Positions 1 through 9,003 of a stretch of DNA of 64,000 nucleotides are shown piece after piece (within the stretch, counting starts at the first letter, position 1; each line of letters begins with the position of its first letter). Under the pieces are notes generated by a model, which saw only the letters and a list, made by a program, of their open reading frames with translations, was not told the origin of the DNA and searched no databases. Source of the stretch: Amphritea atlantica (GTDB lineage: Bacteria > Pseudomonadota > Gammaproteobacteria > Pseudomonadales > Balneatricaceae); assembly GCF_900111095.1 (NCBI RefSeq), contig NZ_FOGB01000003.1, positions 124,001-188,000 of the forward strand, given 5' to 3'. A program made the translations under genes and the position numbers.

Positions 1-1292
1 CACCGACCAACTTTGCACTGACCAACCCTGAAGTGCTGCAACAGGCATTGGAAACCAAAGGACAAAGCTTAATTGATGGCCTGCAAAATCTGCTGGGCGA
101 TGTGGAAAAAGGTCGTATTACCATGACCGATGAAGCCGCATTCACTCTGGGTGAGAACATTGCTACATCAGAGGGTGCCGTTGTTTTTGAAAACGAAATG
201 CTGCAGCTGATTCAATATAAGCCTTCTACTGAACAGGTATATAGCCGCCCGACGTTGATCGTCCCACCCTGCATCAACAAGTTTTACATACTGGATCTGC
301 AGGAGCATAACTCCTACGTTAAATACTGCGTCGATCAGGGCATGACAGTTTTCCTTATCTCCTGGGTCAACCCAACAGTGGAACAGCGTGGTATCTCCTG
401 GGATGATTATGTTGAAAATGGCACCCTGAAAGCGGTTGAGGCGGTCAAGAAGATCACTGAGCAGGATAAAATCAACTGCGTGTCATGGTGTATCGGCGGC
501 ACTATTCTGGCCTCCACGCTGGCCGTCATGGCCAAGCGCAAAGATGAATCCATAGCTTCAGCCACATTCCTGACCACCCTGACCGACTTTACCGATCCGG
601 GTGATCTGAGTGTCTTCATCGATGAACAGCAGGTTAAGCAGCTGACTCAGAAAGTCGATGATGAAGGTCTGCTCAACGGCCGCAACCTGGCAACCGCATT
701 CAACATGCTGCGTTCTAACGATCTGGTATGGTCCTATGTTGTTAACAACTATCTCAAAGGCCAGAACCCGGCTCCATTCGATATCCTTTACTGGAACTCA
801 GACTCGACCAACCTGCCAGCTAAGATGTACAACTTCTATATCAACGAGATGTATATCAACAACAAACTGGCTCAACCGGGTGGTCTGACGATTTGTGGCG
901 AATCCATTGACCTGCGCGATATCAAGATTCCGGTTTACTTCCTTTCCACTATTGAGGATCACATCGCCCCCTGGAAAGGTACCTTCAAAGGTACCGAGAT
1001 GATGCAGGGTAAGATTGAGTTTGTACTGGGCGCCAGCGGACACGTAGCAGGGGTTATTAACCCGGCTTCCAAGAACCGCCGTAACTACTGGACCGGCGGC
1101 GAGCTGGGTCAGGGCCCTGATCACTGGCTGGAAACCGCTGAACGTCAGGAGGGCAGCTGGTGGCCAAACTGGGCCAAGTGGCTTAAACCCAAGGCGGGCA
1201 AGAAGGTTGATGCGCCGAAAGATTACGGTAACGCAGAGTTTAAAGCGATTGAAGCGGCTCCCGGCCGTTATGTTGCCAGTCGCGTTGACTAA
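1..1292 (+). CDS. phaC: Class I poly(3-hydroxyalkanoate) synthase, 5' end cut by window
   Basis: Polymerises 3-hydroxyacyl-CoA into polyhydroxyalkanoate at the surface of storage granules. The reading frame is open from base 3, and residues PTNFALTNPEVLQ upstream of the first possible GTG (33) are typical PhaC sequence, so the true start lies left of the window. About 430 codons are present where class I enzymes have about 590. The lipase-like box SWCIGG carries the catalytic Cys; the catalytic Asp is in TIEDHIAPW and the His in ASGHVAGV. A strong terminator follows, so this is the last gene of its unit. Family assignment is certain; the class (I rather than II) is inferred from overall similarity. 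Confidence 0.95.
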   Translation, partial: PTNFALTNPEVLQQALETKGQSLIDGLQNLLGDVEKGRITMTDEAAFTLGENIATSEGAVVFENEMLQLIQYKPSTEQVYSRPTLIVPPCINKFYILDLQEHNSYVKYCVDQGMTVFLISWVNPTVEQRGISWDDYVENGTLKAVEAVKKITEQDKINCVSWCIGGTILASTLAVMAKRKDESIASATFLTTLTDFTDPGDLSVFIDEQQVKQLTQKVDDEGLLNGRNLATAFNMLRSNDLVWSYVVNNYLKGQNPAPFDILYWNSDSTNLPAKMYNFYINEMYINNKLAQPGGLTICGESIDLRDIKIPVYFLSTIEDHIAPWKGTFKGTEMMQGKIEFVLGASGHVAGVINPASKNRRNYWTGGELGQGPDHWLETAERQEGSWWPNWAKWLKPKAGKKVDAPKDYGNAEFKAIEAAPGRYVASRVD

Positions 1293-1313
1293 TCAGCGAA
1301 ACCACCGATAATA

Positions 1314-1340
1314 AACCGGGGCCTGCGCCCCGGTTTTTTT
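1314..1340 (+). terminator. Rho-independent terminator of phaC
   Basis: A 9-bp perfect stem (AACCGGGGC with GCCCCGGTT) around a CTGC loop is followed directly by a run of T. It lies 20 bases after the phaC stop. Confidence 0.9.
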
Positions 1341-1373
1341 ATTCCTGCTTCTCAGACCTGCGACTGACACCCT

Positions 1374-2741
1374 TTGAAACCACTTGCCACACTCTCTTTA
1401 CAGGAAAGCCGTCAGATTCTCGCCCTGGCTGTTCCTATCCTGATTGCTGAACTGTCACAAGCCGCCATGGGATTTATTGATACCCTGATGGCGGCCCGCT
1501 ATGGCGCAGAAGATCTGGCTGCCGTCGCTCTGGGTTCCGGCATCTGGCTGCCTGTGCTTATCTCGCTGGGCGGTCTGCTGATGGCGATCACCCCCATGGT
1601 TGCCAACCATGCGGGCAGTGATCAGTTGCGCAGAACCCGGCTGATATTCCATCAGGGGGTGCTGATTGCGCTTTTCGCCGGAGCATTCGCCTGGCTGATA
1701 CTCCGCAACATGGAGGTGGTTCTCGATCTGATGCAGGTAACCGGTAGCCTGAAAATAAAAACCCTGGGTTATCTGGATGCCCTTTCCTGGGGAATACCGG
1801 GGATGATGCTCTATCAGGGGGCTCGCAGCTACTCAGAGGGGCTGGGTAAAACCCAGCCACTGATGAAGATCGCTCTGTTCGCCCTGCTGTGCAACATTCC
1901 ACTCAACTACCTGCTGATCTACGGCAAACTGGGTTTTCCCGAGCTGGGGGGTGTTGGCTGCGGCTGGGCAACCACCATAGTAATGTGGATTATGGCACTC
2001 TCAAGCGGCTGTTACCTTCGCTACTCCCGCCATTTTCGCTCTCTCTATCTGATCACCCTGCCCCGGCCCAGAGCAAACTACCTGCTGACCATATTGCGCA
2101 TCGGGATACCGATCGGATTTACACTGCTGATCGAGGTCAGCATGTTTACGGTTATCGCCCTGCTGATTGCCCGGTTGGGGGAGATTGTCATCGCCGCGCA
2201 TCAGATCACCCTCAGCTTTACCGGCATGGTGTTTATGATCCCCCTCAGCATCGCCATGGCCCTGACAATCAGAATTGGACAGTTTAATGGCCGTAAAGAC
2301 CCGCTTAGCGCCGCTATCACGGCCCGTAATGGCTACGCCCTGGTGTGCTGCAGCTCGGTTATCAGCTGCACACTGATCGCTCTGCTGTCGATGCAGATAG
2401 CAGCTATGTACAGCGACAATAGCGATATCATCCAGCTGGCCAGCAGCCTGCTGCTGATCGCCGCAATTTTTCAGATACCGGATGCGATTCAGGTGGCCAG
2501 CGCAGGCATCTTAAGAGGTCACAAAGATACCGCCGTGCCACTGATGATCGTATTTACCGCTTACTGGCTGATTGGTCTGCCTTTGGGATACCTTCTGGGA
2601 CTTACTGATCTTATCGTTCCGGCAACCGGAGCCCGGGGTTTCTGGCTGGGTATGATCGCTGGACTGTCTGTTGGCGCTATACTGTTACTATTGCGCTATC
2701 AGACCATTAAACCAAGATGCAAACGTCCCACAGGTTCCTGA
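1374..2741 (+). CDS. MATE family multidrug/Na+ efflux transporter (NorM-like)
   Basis: Inner-membrane antiporter that would export cationic drugs or metabolites in exchange for Na+ or H+. The 455-residue protein is almost entirely hydrophobic, with about 12 membrane segments, and shows the MATE opening (PILIAELSQAAMGFIDTLMAARYG) and the second-half repeat (GIPIGFTLLIEVSMF). Length fits NorM (about 450-460). The start is a TTG at 1374 with no clear Shine-Dalgarno; no better upstream start is visible, so the exact N-terminus is uncertain. Its last 25 bases overlap the start of the next gene, which points to translational coupling. Confidence 0.88.
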   Translation: MKPLATLSLQESRQILALAVPILIAELSQAAMGFIDTLMAARYGAEDLAAVALGSGIWLPVLISLGGLLMAITPMVANHAGSDQLRRTRLIFHQGVLIALFAGAFAWLILRNMEVVLDLMQVTGSLKIKTLGYLDALSWGIPGMMLYQGARSYSEGLGKTQPLMKIALFALLCNIPLNYLLIYGKLGFPELGGVGCGWATTIVMWIMALSSGCYLRYSRHFRSLYLITLPRPRANYLLTILRIGIPIGFTLLIEVSMFTVIALLIARLGEIVIAAHQITLSFTGMVFMIPLSIAMALTIRIGQFNGRKDPLSAAITARNGYALVCCSSVISCTLIALLSMQIAAMYSDNSDIIQLASSLLLIAAIFQIPDAIQVASAGILRGHKDTAVPLMIVFTAYWLIGLPLGYLLGLTDLIVPATGARGFWLGMIAGLSVGAILLLLRYQTIKPRCKRPTGS

Positions 2742-3796
2742 TAATCCTGATCGCCACGGTCCTGCTCCAGGGCTGTGATCAGCGCCCCGTCGAAACAATG
2801 CTGGAGCGCTACAGCGACCGGGTGGCCAACAGCCTGGACAGTGACACCAGGCTTGACCTGGATATTCAGCTGCCACTGCCTGCCTACCCTCGCCGCCGAG
2901 AACGGATACGGCCGGTAACAGACCTGCGCCAGGGGCTGATTGAAGTGCTCAACCTGCGCCACTGCCAGCTCCTCAACCTGATCGCTGAGCGCAACAGCTC
3001 TCTGGGAAAAGTGATGCCCCCCTCCCGGCAGCTGGTCTATGAGGTACGCCTGCTCTCCGGTCTGGGAAGTTGCCGACAAACTTTGCAGCGGTCTCAGACA
3101 GCAGATCCACAACTGATCCATCAGGTTGAAAAACTTTATCAAATAAAAAAACACGACTTCGAAGCAGCGCTCTGGAACGGCATTTTTACCAGCGAAGCGA
3201 TGGAACGAAACTTTTCCCGCTCTGAACCAGCCCTGCCCCTGAACGATGACGACGGTTTCAGTCAGAGCCGCCAGGCATTACTCATACTGAATCAGGTTGC
3301 TACCCTGAACAGCACAATCGATGCAGCGCAGACAGAATGGACTGAACCGGATTACCTTGATCAGCTTGAACCTCACTACCAGGCCCTCTCTACTCTGCGT
3401 TTCGGCAGCCGCTGGTTGCGATCGGTCTATCTGATCACCCACACCCTCGAACACACCGCTGGCGTGATAGAAGCCAGACTCAGAAGAAGGCCCCTCTGCT
3501 TTAACAAAAACGCGACTCCGAAAGCATTAATCGTGAAAAACGTTTTCAGCAAATACTATGCTGGCGAGCTACAACCCTACATGTCCAGAATTGATCGCGA
3601 AGGCAGGGAGTGGCTGCAGCTGAACCGCCGCCTGCTGAGTAATTTCAACCATATCCCCCCCGCGATGCAACGCTATCAGAGTCAGGTTATCGATGCGGAT
3701 GCCCCTCTGTGGCAGAACTATATAGCGGCGAGAGATCGCCATACTAAGGCCTGGCAACAGCTACTCAGCCAGTGCAATCTGATGCCGGGTAGTTAA
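2717..3796 (+). CDS. DUF3080-like lipoprotein
   Basis: A predicted lipoprotein of unknown function, 359 residues. The N-terminus is a type II signal peptide with lipobox LLQGC (Cys20). The rest is soluble and helical, rich in Arg/Leu, with conserved-looking segments (LPAYPRRRER, LNLRHCQLLNLIAERNSSLGKV) that I recognise as the DUF3080 family. The gene overlaps the MATE gene by 25 bases, so the two are probably co-expressed. Nothing in the sequence tells the function. About 95 bases without features separate it from lapG. Confidence 0.75.
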   Translation: MQTSHRFLIILIATVLLQGCDQRPVETMLERYSDRVANSLDSDTRLDLDIQLPLPAYPRRRERIRPVTDLRQGLIEVLNLRHCQLLNLIAERNSSLGKVMPPSRQLVYEVRLLSGLGSCRQTLQRSQTADPQLIHQVEKLYQIKKHDFEAALWNGIFTSEAMERNFSRSEPALPLNDDDGFSQSRQALLILNQVATLNSTIDAAQTEWTEPDYLDQLEPHYQALSTLRFGSRWLRSVYLITHTLEHTAGVIEARLRRRPLCFNKNATPKALIVKNVFSKYYAGELQPYMSRIDREGREWLQLNRRLLSNFNHIPPAMQRYQSQVIDADAPLWQNYIAARDRHTKAWQQLLSQCNLMPGS

Positions 3797-3891
3797 TCGC
3801 CTGACAAACACCATTTTGAGTAAATAATACAGGTGTTGTGATCTTCCCTGTGAAACAATAAAGTTACTCTTTATTTTTTAAGCGGTTAACC

Positions 3892-4596
3892 GTGTCCAGA
3901 GATCTACAGTACAGACCCAGAAACAGTTCTGCAGGCCGGTTTTCCAGCCTGGGATTGCTTGCAGGCCTGATTCTGCTATCACTTACCTATACGCTCTTCG
4001 CCGCTCCTGAATTCAGCGTACTGATGTCAGACGCCCAGATCAAAAAACTGGGCCAAAAGTATGGAGAGATGGCCGAACGACGGCTACAGAGCTGGCAGAA
4101 TCTGATCAAAGAGATAGCAGACCTAGATGAAGATGAAAAACTCTTCCGGGTAAACCGTTTTTTCAATCAGATGGAGTTTGTCGATGATATTATCCACTGG
4201 CACCAGAAAGATTACTGGGCCAGCCCGGTGGAGTTTCTGATAACCAACGGGGGCGATTGTGAAGACTTCTCTATCGCTAAATACTACACCCTGCGTCAGG
4301 TCGGCATCCCGATAGAAAAACTCAGCATCGCCTATGTTAAAGCACTCAGACTGAATCAGGCGCACATGGTGTTAACCTATTACGCCACACCAAAATCAAC
4401 ACCACTGATACTGGATAATCTGATACCCGAGATAAGACCGGCCAACCGGCGGCCCGACCTGCAACACGTATACAGTTTTAACGGTGACAACCTCTGGCTG
4501 TCAAAAAAAGGCCGGCGCAGCACACTGGTGGGTACCTCTGATCAGCTGAAACCCTGGGTACAACTACAATCACGAATGGAAAATCAGGATTACTAA
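3892..4596 (+). CDS. lapG: LapG-type periplasmic cysteine protease (BTLCP family)
   Basis: Periplasmic protease that, in the Pseudomonas model, cleaves the N-terminal retention module of a giant LapA-type adhesin and so releases cells from a biofilm. An N-terminal hydrophobic segment (residues about 20-38, ending FAA) serves as signal sequence. The catalytic triad is visible: Cys123 in GGDCEDFS, His158 in NQAHMVLTYY and Asp175 in LILDNL, spaced as in known LapG. It starts with GTG and lacks a strong Shine-Dalgarno. The gene sits 31 bases before lapD, its usual partner. No LapA-like adhesin is in the window, so the substrate must be elsewhere. Confidence 0.9.
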   Translation: MSRDLQYRPRNSSAGRFSSLGLLAGLILLSLTYTLFAAPEFSVLMSDAQIKKLGQKYGEMAERRLQSWQNLIKEIADLDEDEKLFRVNRFFNQMEFVDDIIHWHQKDYWASPVEFLITNGGDCEDFSIAKYYTLRQVGIPIEKLSIAYVKALRLNQAHMVLTYYATPKSTPLILDNLIPEIRPANRRPDLQHVYSFNGDNLWLSKKGRRSTLVGTSDQLKPWVQLQSRMENQDY

Positions 4597-4627
4597 TCCT
4601 GATCAATGAGCAGATGAGGAATCAACA

Positions 4628-6565
4628 ATGTCTATCGTTAATCAGTTAATGGCCGCCGTGTTAGCCGTACTGATCGGATTGGCTTCAGGCACAGTATATC
4701 TGATGTCGGATAGTTCCAAGGAGATGCTGATCCATCAGCTTGAGTCTCATGGTCAGGATACCGCCACCCACTTAGGTCTCTACCTGGCCCCCTATATGGC
4801 CGCCCATGATACCGCTGCCATCGAAACCACCGTTAATGCAATTTTCGACAGCGGTTTCTATCAGCAGATCCGGGTAGTGGATGCCGACAACCAGCCTCTT
4901 TTCGTCAAAAGCACCGATGCCCATATCAGCGATAGTGTACCCGAATGGTTTGTCCACCTGGTGGAGATAACCCCTCCTGAGATGACACGGGAGATAACCA
5001 ATCAGTGGCAGAAAGCAGGCTCAATCTTTGTTCAGAGCCGCGCTGGCTATGCCTATGAGCAGCTGTGGCGCGGAACCGAGCAAACGTTTATCTGGTTCGT
5101 GGTGCTCTCTCTCTTCAGCATGGTCTTTATCAGCCTGCTGATGCGCTACATACTGAACCCACTGAAAGGGGTCGAAGAGCAGGCCCAGGCGCTGTCCCAG
5201 CAAAAATATATCGAACAGAGCCGCATTCCCGGAACCCGGGAGCTGAAGCAGGTGGTTCTGGCGATGAATATGATGGTACACCGGGTTCGCACTATGTTTG
5301 ATGAACAAGCGAAAAATATTGAAGAGATACGCCGCACTGCCTATCAGGACGACCTGACAGGCCTTGCCAATCAGCGGGCGACCTTCACTCAGCTGAATGA
5401 GCGTATCGATTACCGCAGGGACTTCGGCCATGGTCACCTCATCCACCTGCAACTGGCCGATCTGCAGGAACTGAATAATCAGCTGGGGATAGAGAAAGCC
5501 AATAACTTTATCCGTGCCTGTGCCGGACAGCTGAATGAACTGGCGCGGTTAACCGAAGGCCCGGTCATCGGCCGAATCAGCATTTCAGAGCTTATCCTGC
5601 TCACAGACATGACCAATCAGGACCAGTTGGAAAGAGAGCTGAATAAACTGGCTGACAGCCTTAAAGACACCTATCAGCAGCTGAATGACAATCGTAGAGG
5701 GGACGCCCCTTTCTTTATCGGCGTTGCCGCCTATTCTGAACAGGGCAGTTCCAAAGAGCTGCTGGTTAACGCCCGACAGGCTACCGGAAAGGCCCGTCAG
5801 GACAACGCCACTATATTCTGCAGCAGCGCCACTAACACAGAGCAACAAAACAGCTGGCATCAGCATGTCAGCAGCCGGATTGTCAACGGTGATATATTTC
5901 TTCAGGCCCAGCCCGTTAAATCGATTTCTGATAGCCCGACGGTGATTCATAACGAGATTTACGCCCGGATTCTCAATCAGGAAAATCTGCCCTGCATGGC
6001 CGGTGAGTTTATCAGCGTTGTGAAACAGTTGAATCTACTCACCGCGCTGGACCGATCAGTGCTCAATGCCGCTATTGATCGCCTTGAACAGCAGCCAGAG
6101 CAGGCCCTGGGCGTCAACCTGAGCAATGAATCGGTTCGCGACACAACATTTTGTGACTGGCTTATCAGTAATCTGAGCAGGTTGCCCAGACCAGAACAGC
6201 TGTGTATCGAAATCAACGAGACATCAGTTCTCAACAACCTGAGTCGCGTGGCGCTGTTTCGCGACCAGCTCAAGCAGGCCGGCGTGCGCTTTGGGGTGGA
6301 CAATTTCGGCATCAACCCTGCGGGCTTCAGCTATCTGTATACCGTCCATCCTGACTACATTAAGATCGATGGCTCTCTGATCCGGGAGCTGGACAGCAGC
6401 GCAGAAGACCGGTTCTTTGTCAAAAGCCTGGTCACGGTCGCTCACAGTCTCGATATACAAGCCTATGCTGAACATGTTGAGCGGGACACTCAGCTAAGCG
6501 CGTTGCACCAGCTGGAAGTGGACGGCGCGCAGGGCTGGATCCACGGCAAGCCTGCCGAGCTCTGA
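4628..6565 (+). CDS. lapD: LapD-type c-di-GMP receptor (degenerate GGDEF-EAL)
   Basis: Inner-membrane receptor that senses cytoplasmic c-di-GMP and sequesters LapG in the periplasm, keeping the surface adhesin attached. Order: TM helix (residues about 8-27), periplasmic LapD/MoxY-type domain (to about 150), second TM (about 152-172), HAMP, GGDEF-like domain (about 235-400) and EAL-like domain (about 400-640). Both enzyme sites are degenerate: GRISIS stands where GGDEF should be, and EIYARIL replaces the EAL motif, as expected of a receptor without catalytic activity. 645 residues matches LapD. It follows lapG closely and ends at a strong terminator. Confidence 0.92.
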   Translation: MSIVNQLMAAVLAVLIGLASGTVYLMSDSSKEMLIHQLESHGQDTATHLGLYLAPYMAAHDTAAIETTVNAIFDSGFYQQIRVVDADNQPLFVKSTDAHISDSVPEWFVHLVEITPPEMTREITNQWQKAGSIFVQSRAGYAYEQLWRGTEQTFIWFVVLSLFSMVFISLLMRYILNPLKGVEEQAQALSQQKYIEQSRIPGTRELKQVVLAMNMMVHRVRTMFDEQAKNIEEIRRTAYQDDLTGLANQRATFTQLNERIDYRRDFGHGHLIHLQLADLQELNNQLGIEKANNFIRACAGQLNELARLTEGPVIGRISISELILLTDMTNQDQLERELNKLADSLKDTYQQLNDNRRGDAPFFIGVAAYSEQGSSKELLVNARQATGKARQDNATIFCSSATNTEQQNSWHQHVSSRIVNGDIFLQAQPVKSISDSPTVIHNEIYARILNQENLPCMAGEFISVVKQLNLLTALDRSVLNAAIDRLEQQPEQALGVNLSNESVRDTTFCDWLISNLSRLPRPEQLCIEINETSVLNNLSRVALFRDQLKQAGVRFGVDNFGINPAGFSYLYTVHPDYIKIDGSLIRELDSSAEDRFFVKSLVTVAHSLDIQAYAEHVERDTQLSALHQLEVDGAQGWIHGKPAEL

Positions 6566-6585
6566 ACCCAGACTCTGACAACAGC

Positions 6586-6618
6586 TACAAAAAAACCGCC
6601 ATAAAGGCGGTTTTTTAT
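6586..6618. terminator. Bidirectional terminator between lapD and proQ
   Basis: AAAAAACCGCC and GGCGGTTTTTT pair around ATAAA, giving an A-run on one side and a T-run on the other. It therefore can serve both lapD (+) and proQ (-). Confidence 0.9.
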
Positions 6619-6630
6619 AACGGAATATTA

Positions 6631-7080
6631 TTAACCACGCTTGGTCAGCAACATCTCCAGCTTATTGTTAAGGCGATCTTCCTTCTCCTTAACCTTCTGT
6701 CTGGCTTTCTCTTCCTGCTGTTTTTGCTGACGCAGCTTATTGATCTCTTTCAACTGCTGTTTAGCATGCTCAGCTTCAGACTCGCTGACCTGACCGGCGG
6801 GCTGGCCATCCAGACCGATACGGTCAGCGCCCTCTTTCAGGCTGCGAAAATAGTAGGGAGAACGAACATATGACGCCAGCGCCCGTTTAATCTTGTTTTT
6901 CGCTAACTTCTCATCAGCAATCAGATCTTCCTGAATCCCTATTTTCAATGGCCGCATATTTTCCCGATTGAAAACATCAGGATATGCATCGCATAGCAGC
7001 TGTAAAGCGGCCTGGTTAGCAGCCCGGTTTTTGGAACGGGTACGGGATTTAGATTTATCCGTTGTCTCTGTTGCTGTCAC
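6631..7080 (-). CDS. proQ: ProQ/FinO-family RNA chaperone
   Basis: RNA-binding chaperone that stabilises small RNAs and mRNA 3' ends. The FinO/ProQ fold covers residues about 20-110 (ALQLLCDAYPDVFN, RPLKIGI, ALASYVRSPYYFRSLKEGADRIGLDG); the C-terminal third is a charged helix rich in K, Q and E, like the linkers of short ProQ homologues. At 149 residues it is shorter than E. coli ProQ (232) and lacks the C-terminal Tudor-like domain. It starts with GTG. Which RNAs it binds cannot be told. Confidence 0.88.
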   Translation of the reverse strand: MTATETTDKSKSRTRSKNRAANQAALQLLCDAYPDVFNRENMRPLKIGIQEDLIADEKLAKNKIKRALASYVRSPYYFRSLKEGADRIGLDGQPAGQVSESEAEHAKQQLKEINKLRQQKQQEEKARQKVKEKEDRLNNKLEMLLTKRG

Positions 7081-7156
7081 AGTAAGTTTCTCTCAACCAT
7101 TTATCATTGACCCTGCGGGCCTTAATTTACATTTGCCCTGACGCCAGGTGAGCAAG

Positions 7157-7396
7157 TCACTCGCCTTTGCGGATCAGGTAAAAAAAACGATCATCTTCCA
7201 TTTTCTGGTCCAGCAGTTCATGCCCCAGAAAGGTACAGAATTTTGGCACATCACGCTGAGTTGACGGATCCGTTGCTGTTAACTGCAACACCTCACCTAT
7301 AGCCATTTCACGTACTTTATTGTGCAACAGCATTACCGGTTCCGGACAGAACAGGCCGGTTGCATCCATAACCTGATCCGCTTTAACTTCCACCAT
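7157..7396 (-). CDS. tusA: TusA-family sulfur carrier protein
   Basis: Small cytoplasmic sulfurtransferase carrier (79 residues) that accepts persulfide from a cysteine desulfurase and passes it on, classically toward 2-thiouridine in tRNA wobble positions. The signature LFCPEPVM, with the reactive Cys in the first CPxP, is present, followed by the TusA core (ATDPSTQRDVPKFC). The start ATG follows GAGGTGGAG at good distance. A single gene facing away from the next; no tusBCD nearby. Confidence 0.92.
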   Translation of the reverse strand: MVEVKADQVMDATGLFCPEPVMLLHNKVREMAIGEVLQLTATDPSTQRDVPKFCTFLGHELLDQKMEDDRFFYLIRKGE

Positions 7397-7550
7397 CTAC
7401 TCCACCTCGACTACATCGGGAGACATATTGTCGCAAATTCAGCGGTATAGAAAAACCCATCTTTTTAACTGATAACATTTTACCTGCTTCAACAGTGCTA
7501 TTATATTGAAATAAATGAAAATAATTTTCTTCAGTTAACGGAGAGCAAAG

Positions 7551-7832
7551 ATGATTCGAGTACTGATTGAGCGCCATATTGCCGACGACCTGGCTGAACA
7601 CTACGAAAAAGCCGCCCGCAATACCCTGCAGGTAGCGACGCAGGCGCATGGTTTTATCTCCGGGGAGTCATTAAAAAACAGTTTTGATCCGAATCACCGG
7701 GTTGTAATGGCGACATTTCGCACCATTCAGGACTGGCAACGCTGGTTCTCTTCTGAAGAGCGTAAGCAGATCATGGAGGCGATTATGCCGATGCTGGAAA
7801 CAGAAGAGAAAATCACCATTCTGGAACACTGA
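7551..7832 (+). CDS. Antibiotic biosynthesis monooxygenase (ABM)-fold small protein
   Basis: A 93-residue protein with the dimeric alpha-beta barrel pattern of the ABM family (MIRVLIERHI, GFISGESLKN, VVMATFRTIQDWQRWFSSEERKQIM). Such proteins range from monooxygenases to proteins of unknown role, so no reaction is claimed. The start follows GGAGAGCAAAG. It is divergent from tusA, and no partner gene suggests a pathway. Confidence 0.75.
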   Translation: MIRVLIERHIADDLAEHYEKAARNTLQVATQAHGFISGESLKNSFDPNHRVVMATFRTIQDWQRWFSSEERKQIMEAIMPMLETEEKITILEH

Positions 7833-7924
7833 CAAATAAGCAGGCCTGTTACAAAACGGCCTGCTGTGGTTATCTGCGCCAGAGGCAGCGTGTTACCCTG
7901 ATAACGGCTGCTGTGCGCCCCGTC

Positions 7925-8992
7925 CTACTGACCGTAGTGATCTGACCGTCGCACATGCACCGTTATCTCTTCACGATCATGATACAGATGCTTGGCCGCA
8001 ATACGGTAGTGAATACCCGCGCTATCCATCTCCTGCTGCAGATACCCCAGACAGTGCTTCACCTCAGGGTAACGCTGCTTCATCGGTAACTTGAGATTGA
8101 AAATGGTTTCCCGGCACCAGCCTTCAACCAGCCACCGGGTCATCAGCTTTATCACCCGGGTCGGCTTATCAACGATATCGCATACCATCCAGTCACAGGG
8201 CTTGTGCGGCTGATAGGTGAAGGCATCTTCAGTCAGATGTTTAACCTGTCCGGTCTGCATAAGAGACTCCGCCATCGGGCCATTATCAATGGCGGTGACG
8301 AACATATTCTGGTTCACCAACTGCCAGGTCCAGCCGCCTGGTGCGGCACCCAGATCGACCGCCCGTTTACCACTACTGATATAGTGATGCCACTGCTGTT
8401 CAGGAATAAACCAGTGCCACGCTTCTTCCAGCTTCAGGGTCGAGCGGCTGGGAGCCTGATTGGGAAATTTCAGGCGCATAATCCCCATCGGCCAGGGGGC
8501 TGAGTTGGCAACCGGGACATAGCCGATATAGAAACTACTGCCGGACAGGGCAAAAATATGCATCCGGTTAGCCGCCTTGCGCTGCAGAACTCCCTGTTTG
8601 CGCAAAACCTGACTGAATGCCGAACCAAAGCTATTGCAGAACCGCTGCATCTCACGACCATCAGTAGTATCAGCAGGTTCTACCCATAACTCGTTGCATT
8701 GCGGCAAACCACTCACATGCGGCATCAGCGAACCGATGCGGTCTTCCGTATTAATACTCTCAAGTAGTGGCAGACAAGCTATCCACTGACGCACAAAGAT
8801 CAGATCATGAAACTGTAGCGTCTCAACCGCCAGTGAAGCGCCATCGGGCTGATGGCTGACAAACAGGGCGTAACCGCTGTTCTCTTCAAGCTTACAATAA
8901 CCGTAGATACCCTGTTGCTCACACAACTCCCGCACCTCGGCCGCGCACTCTTTTTCGAAGCCCGGACGGCAATAGAGTAAAAGGTGATTCAC
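7925..8992 (-). CDS. rlmM: 23S rRNA (cytidine-2'-O)-methyltransferase RlmM
   Basis: Methylates the 2'-O of C2498 in 23S rRNA using S-adenosylmethionine. The N-terminal THUMP-like part begins LLLYCRPGFEKECAAEV; the Rossmann SAM site is AVDLGAAPGGWTWQL, followed by DWMVCDIVDKP and the catalytic Lys in FNLKLPMK. I place the start at GTG 8992 because GAGG lies 9 bases upstream and homologues begin near here; a TTG at 9007 is the alternative and would overlap the upstream gene's stop by 4 bases. Length is then 355, against 366 in E. coli. Probably co-transcribed with the upstream hydrolase gene. Confidence 0.92.
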   Translation of the reverse strand: MNHLLLYCRPGFEKECAAEVRELCEQQGIYGYCKLEENSGYALFVSHQPDGASLAVETLQFHDLIFVRQWIACLPLLESINTEDRIGSLMPHVSGLPQCNELWVEPADTTDGREMQRFCNSFGSAFSQVLRKQGVLQRKAANRMHIFALSGSSFYIGYVPVANSAPWPMGIMRLKFPNQAPSRSTLKLEEAWHWFIPEQQWHHYISSGKRAVDLGAAPGGWTWQLVNQNMFVTAIDNGPMAESLMQTGQVKHLTEDAFTYQPHKPCDWMVCDIVDKPTRVIKLMTRWLVEGWCRETIFNLKLPMKQRYPEVKHCLGYLQQEMDSAGIHYRIAAKHLYHDREEITVHVRRSDHYGQ

Positions 8993-9003
8993 AACGGTGT
9001 ACC

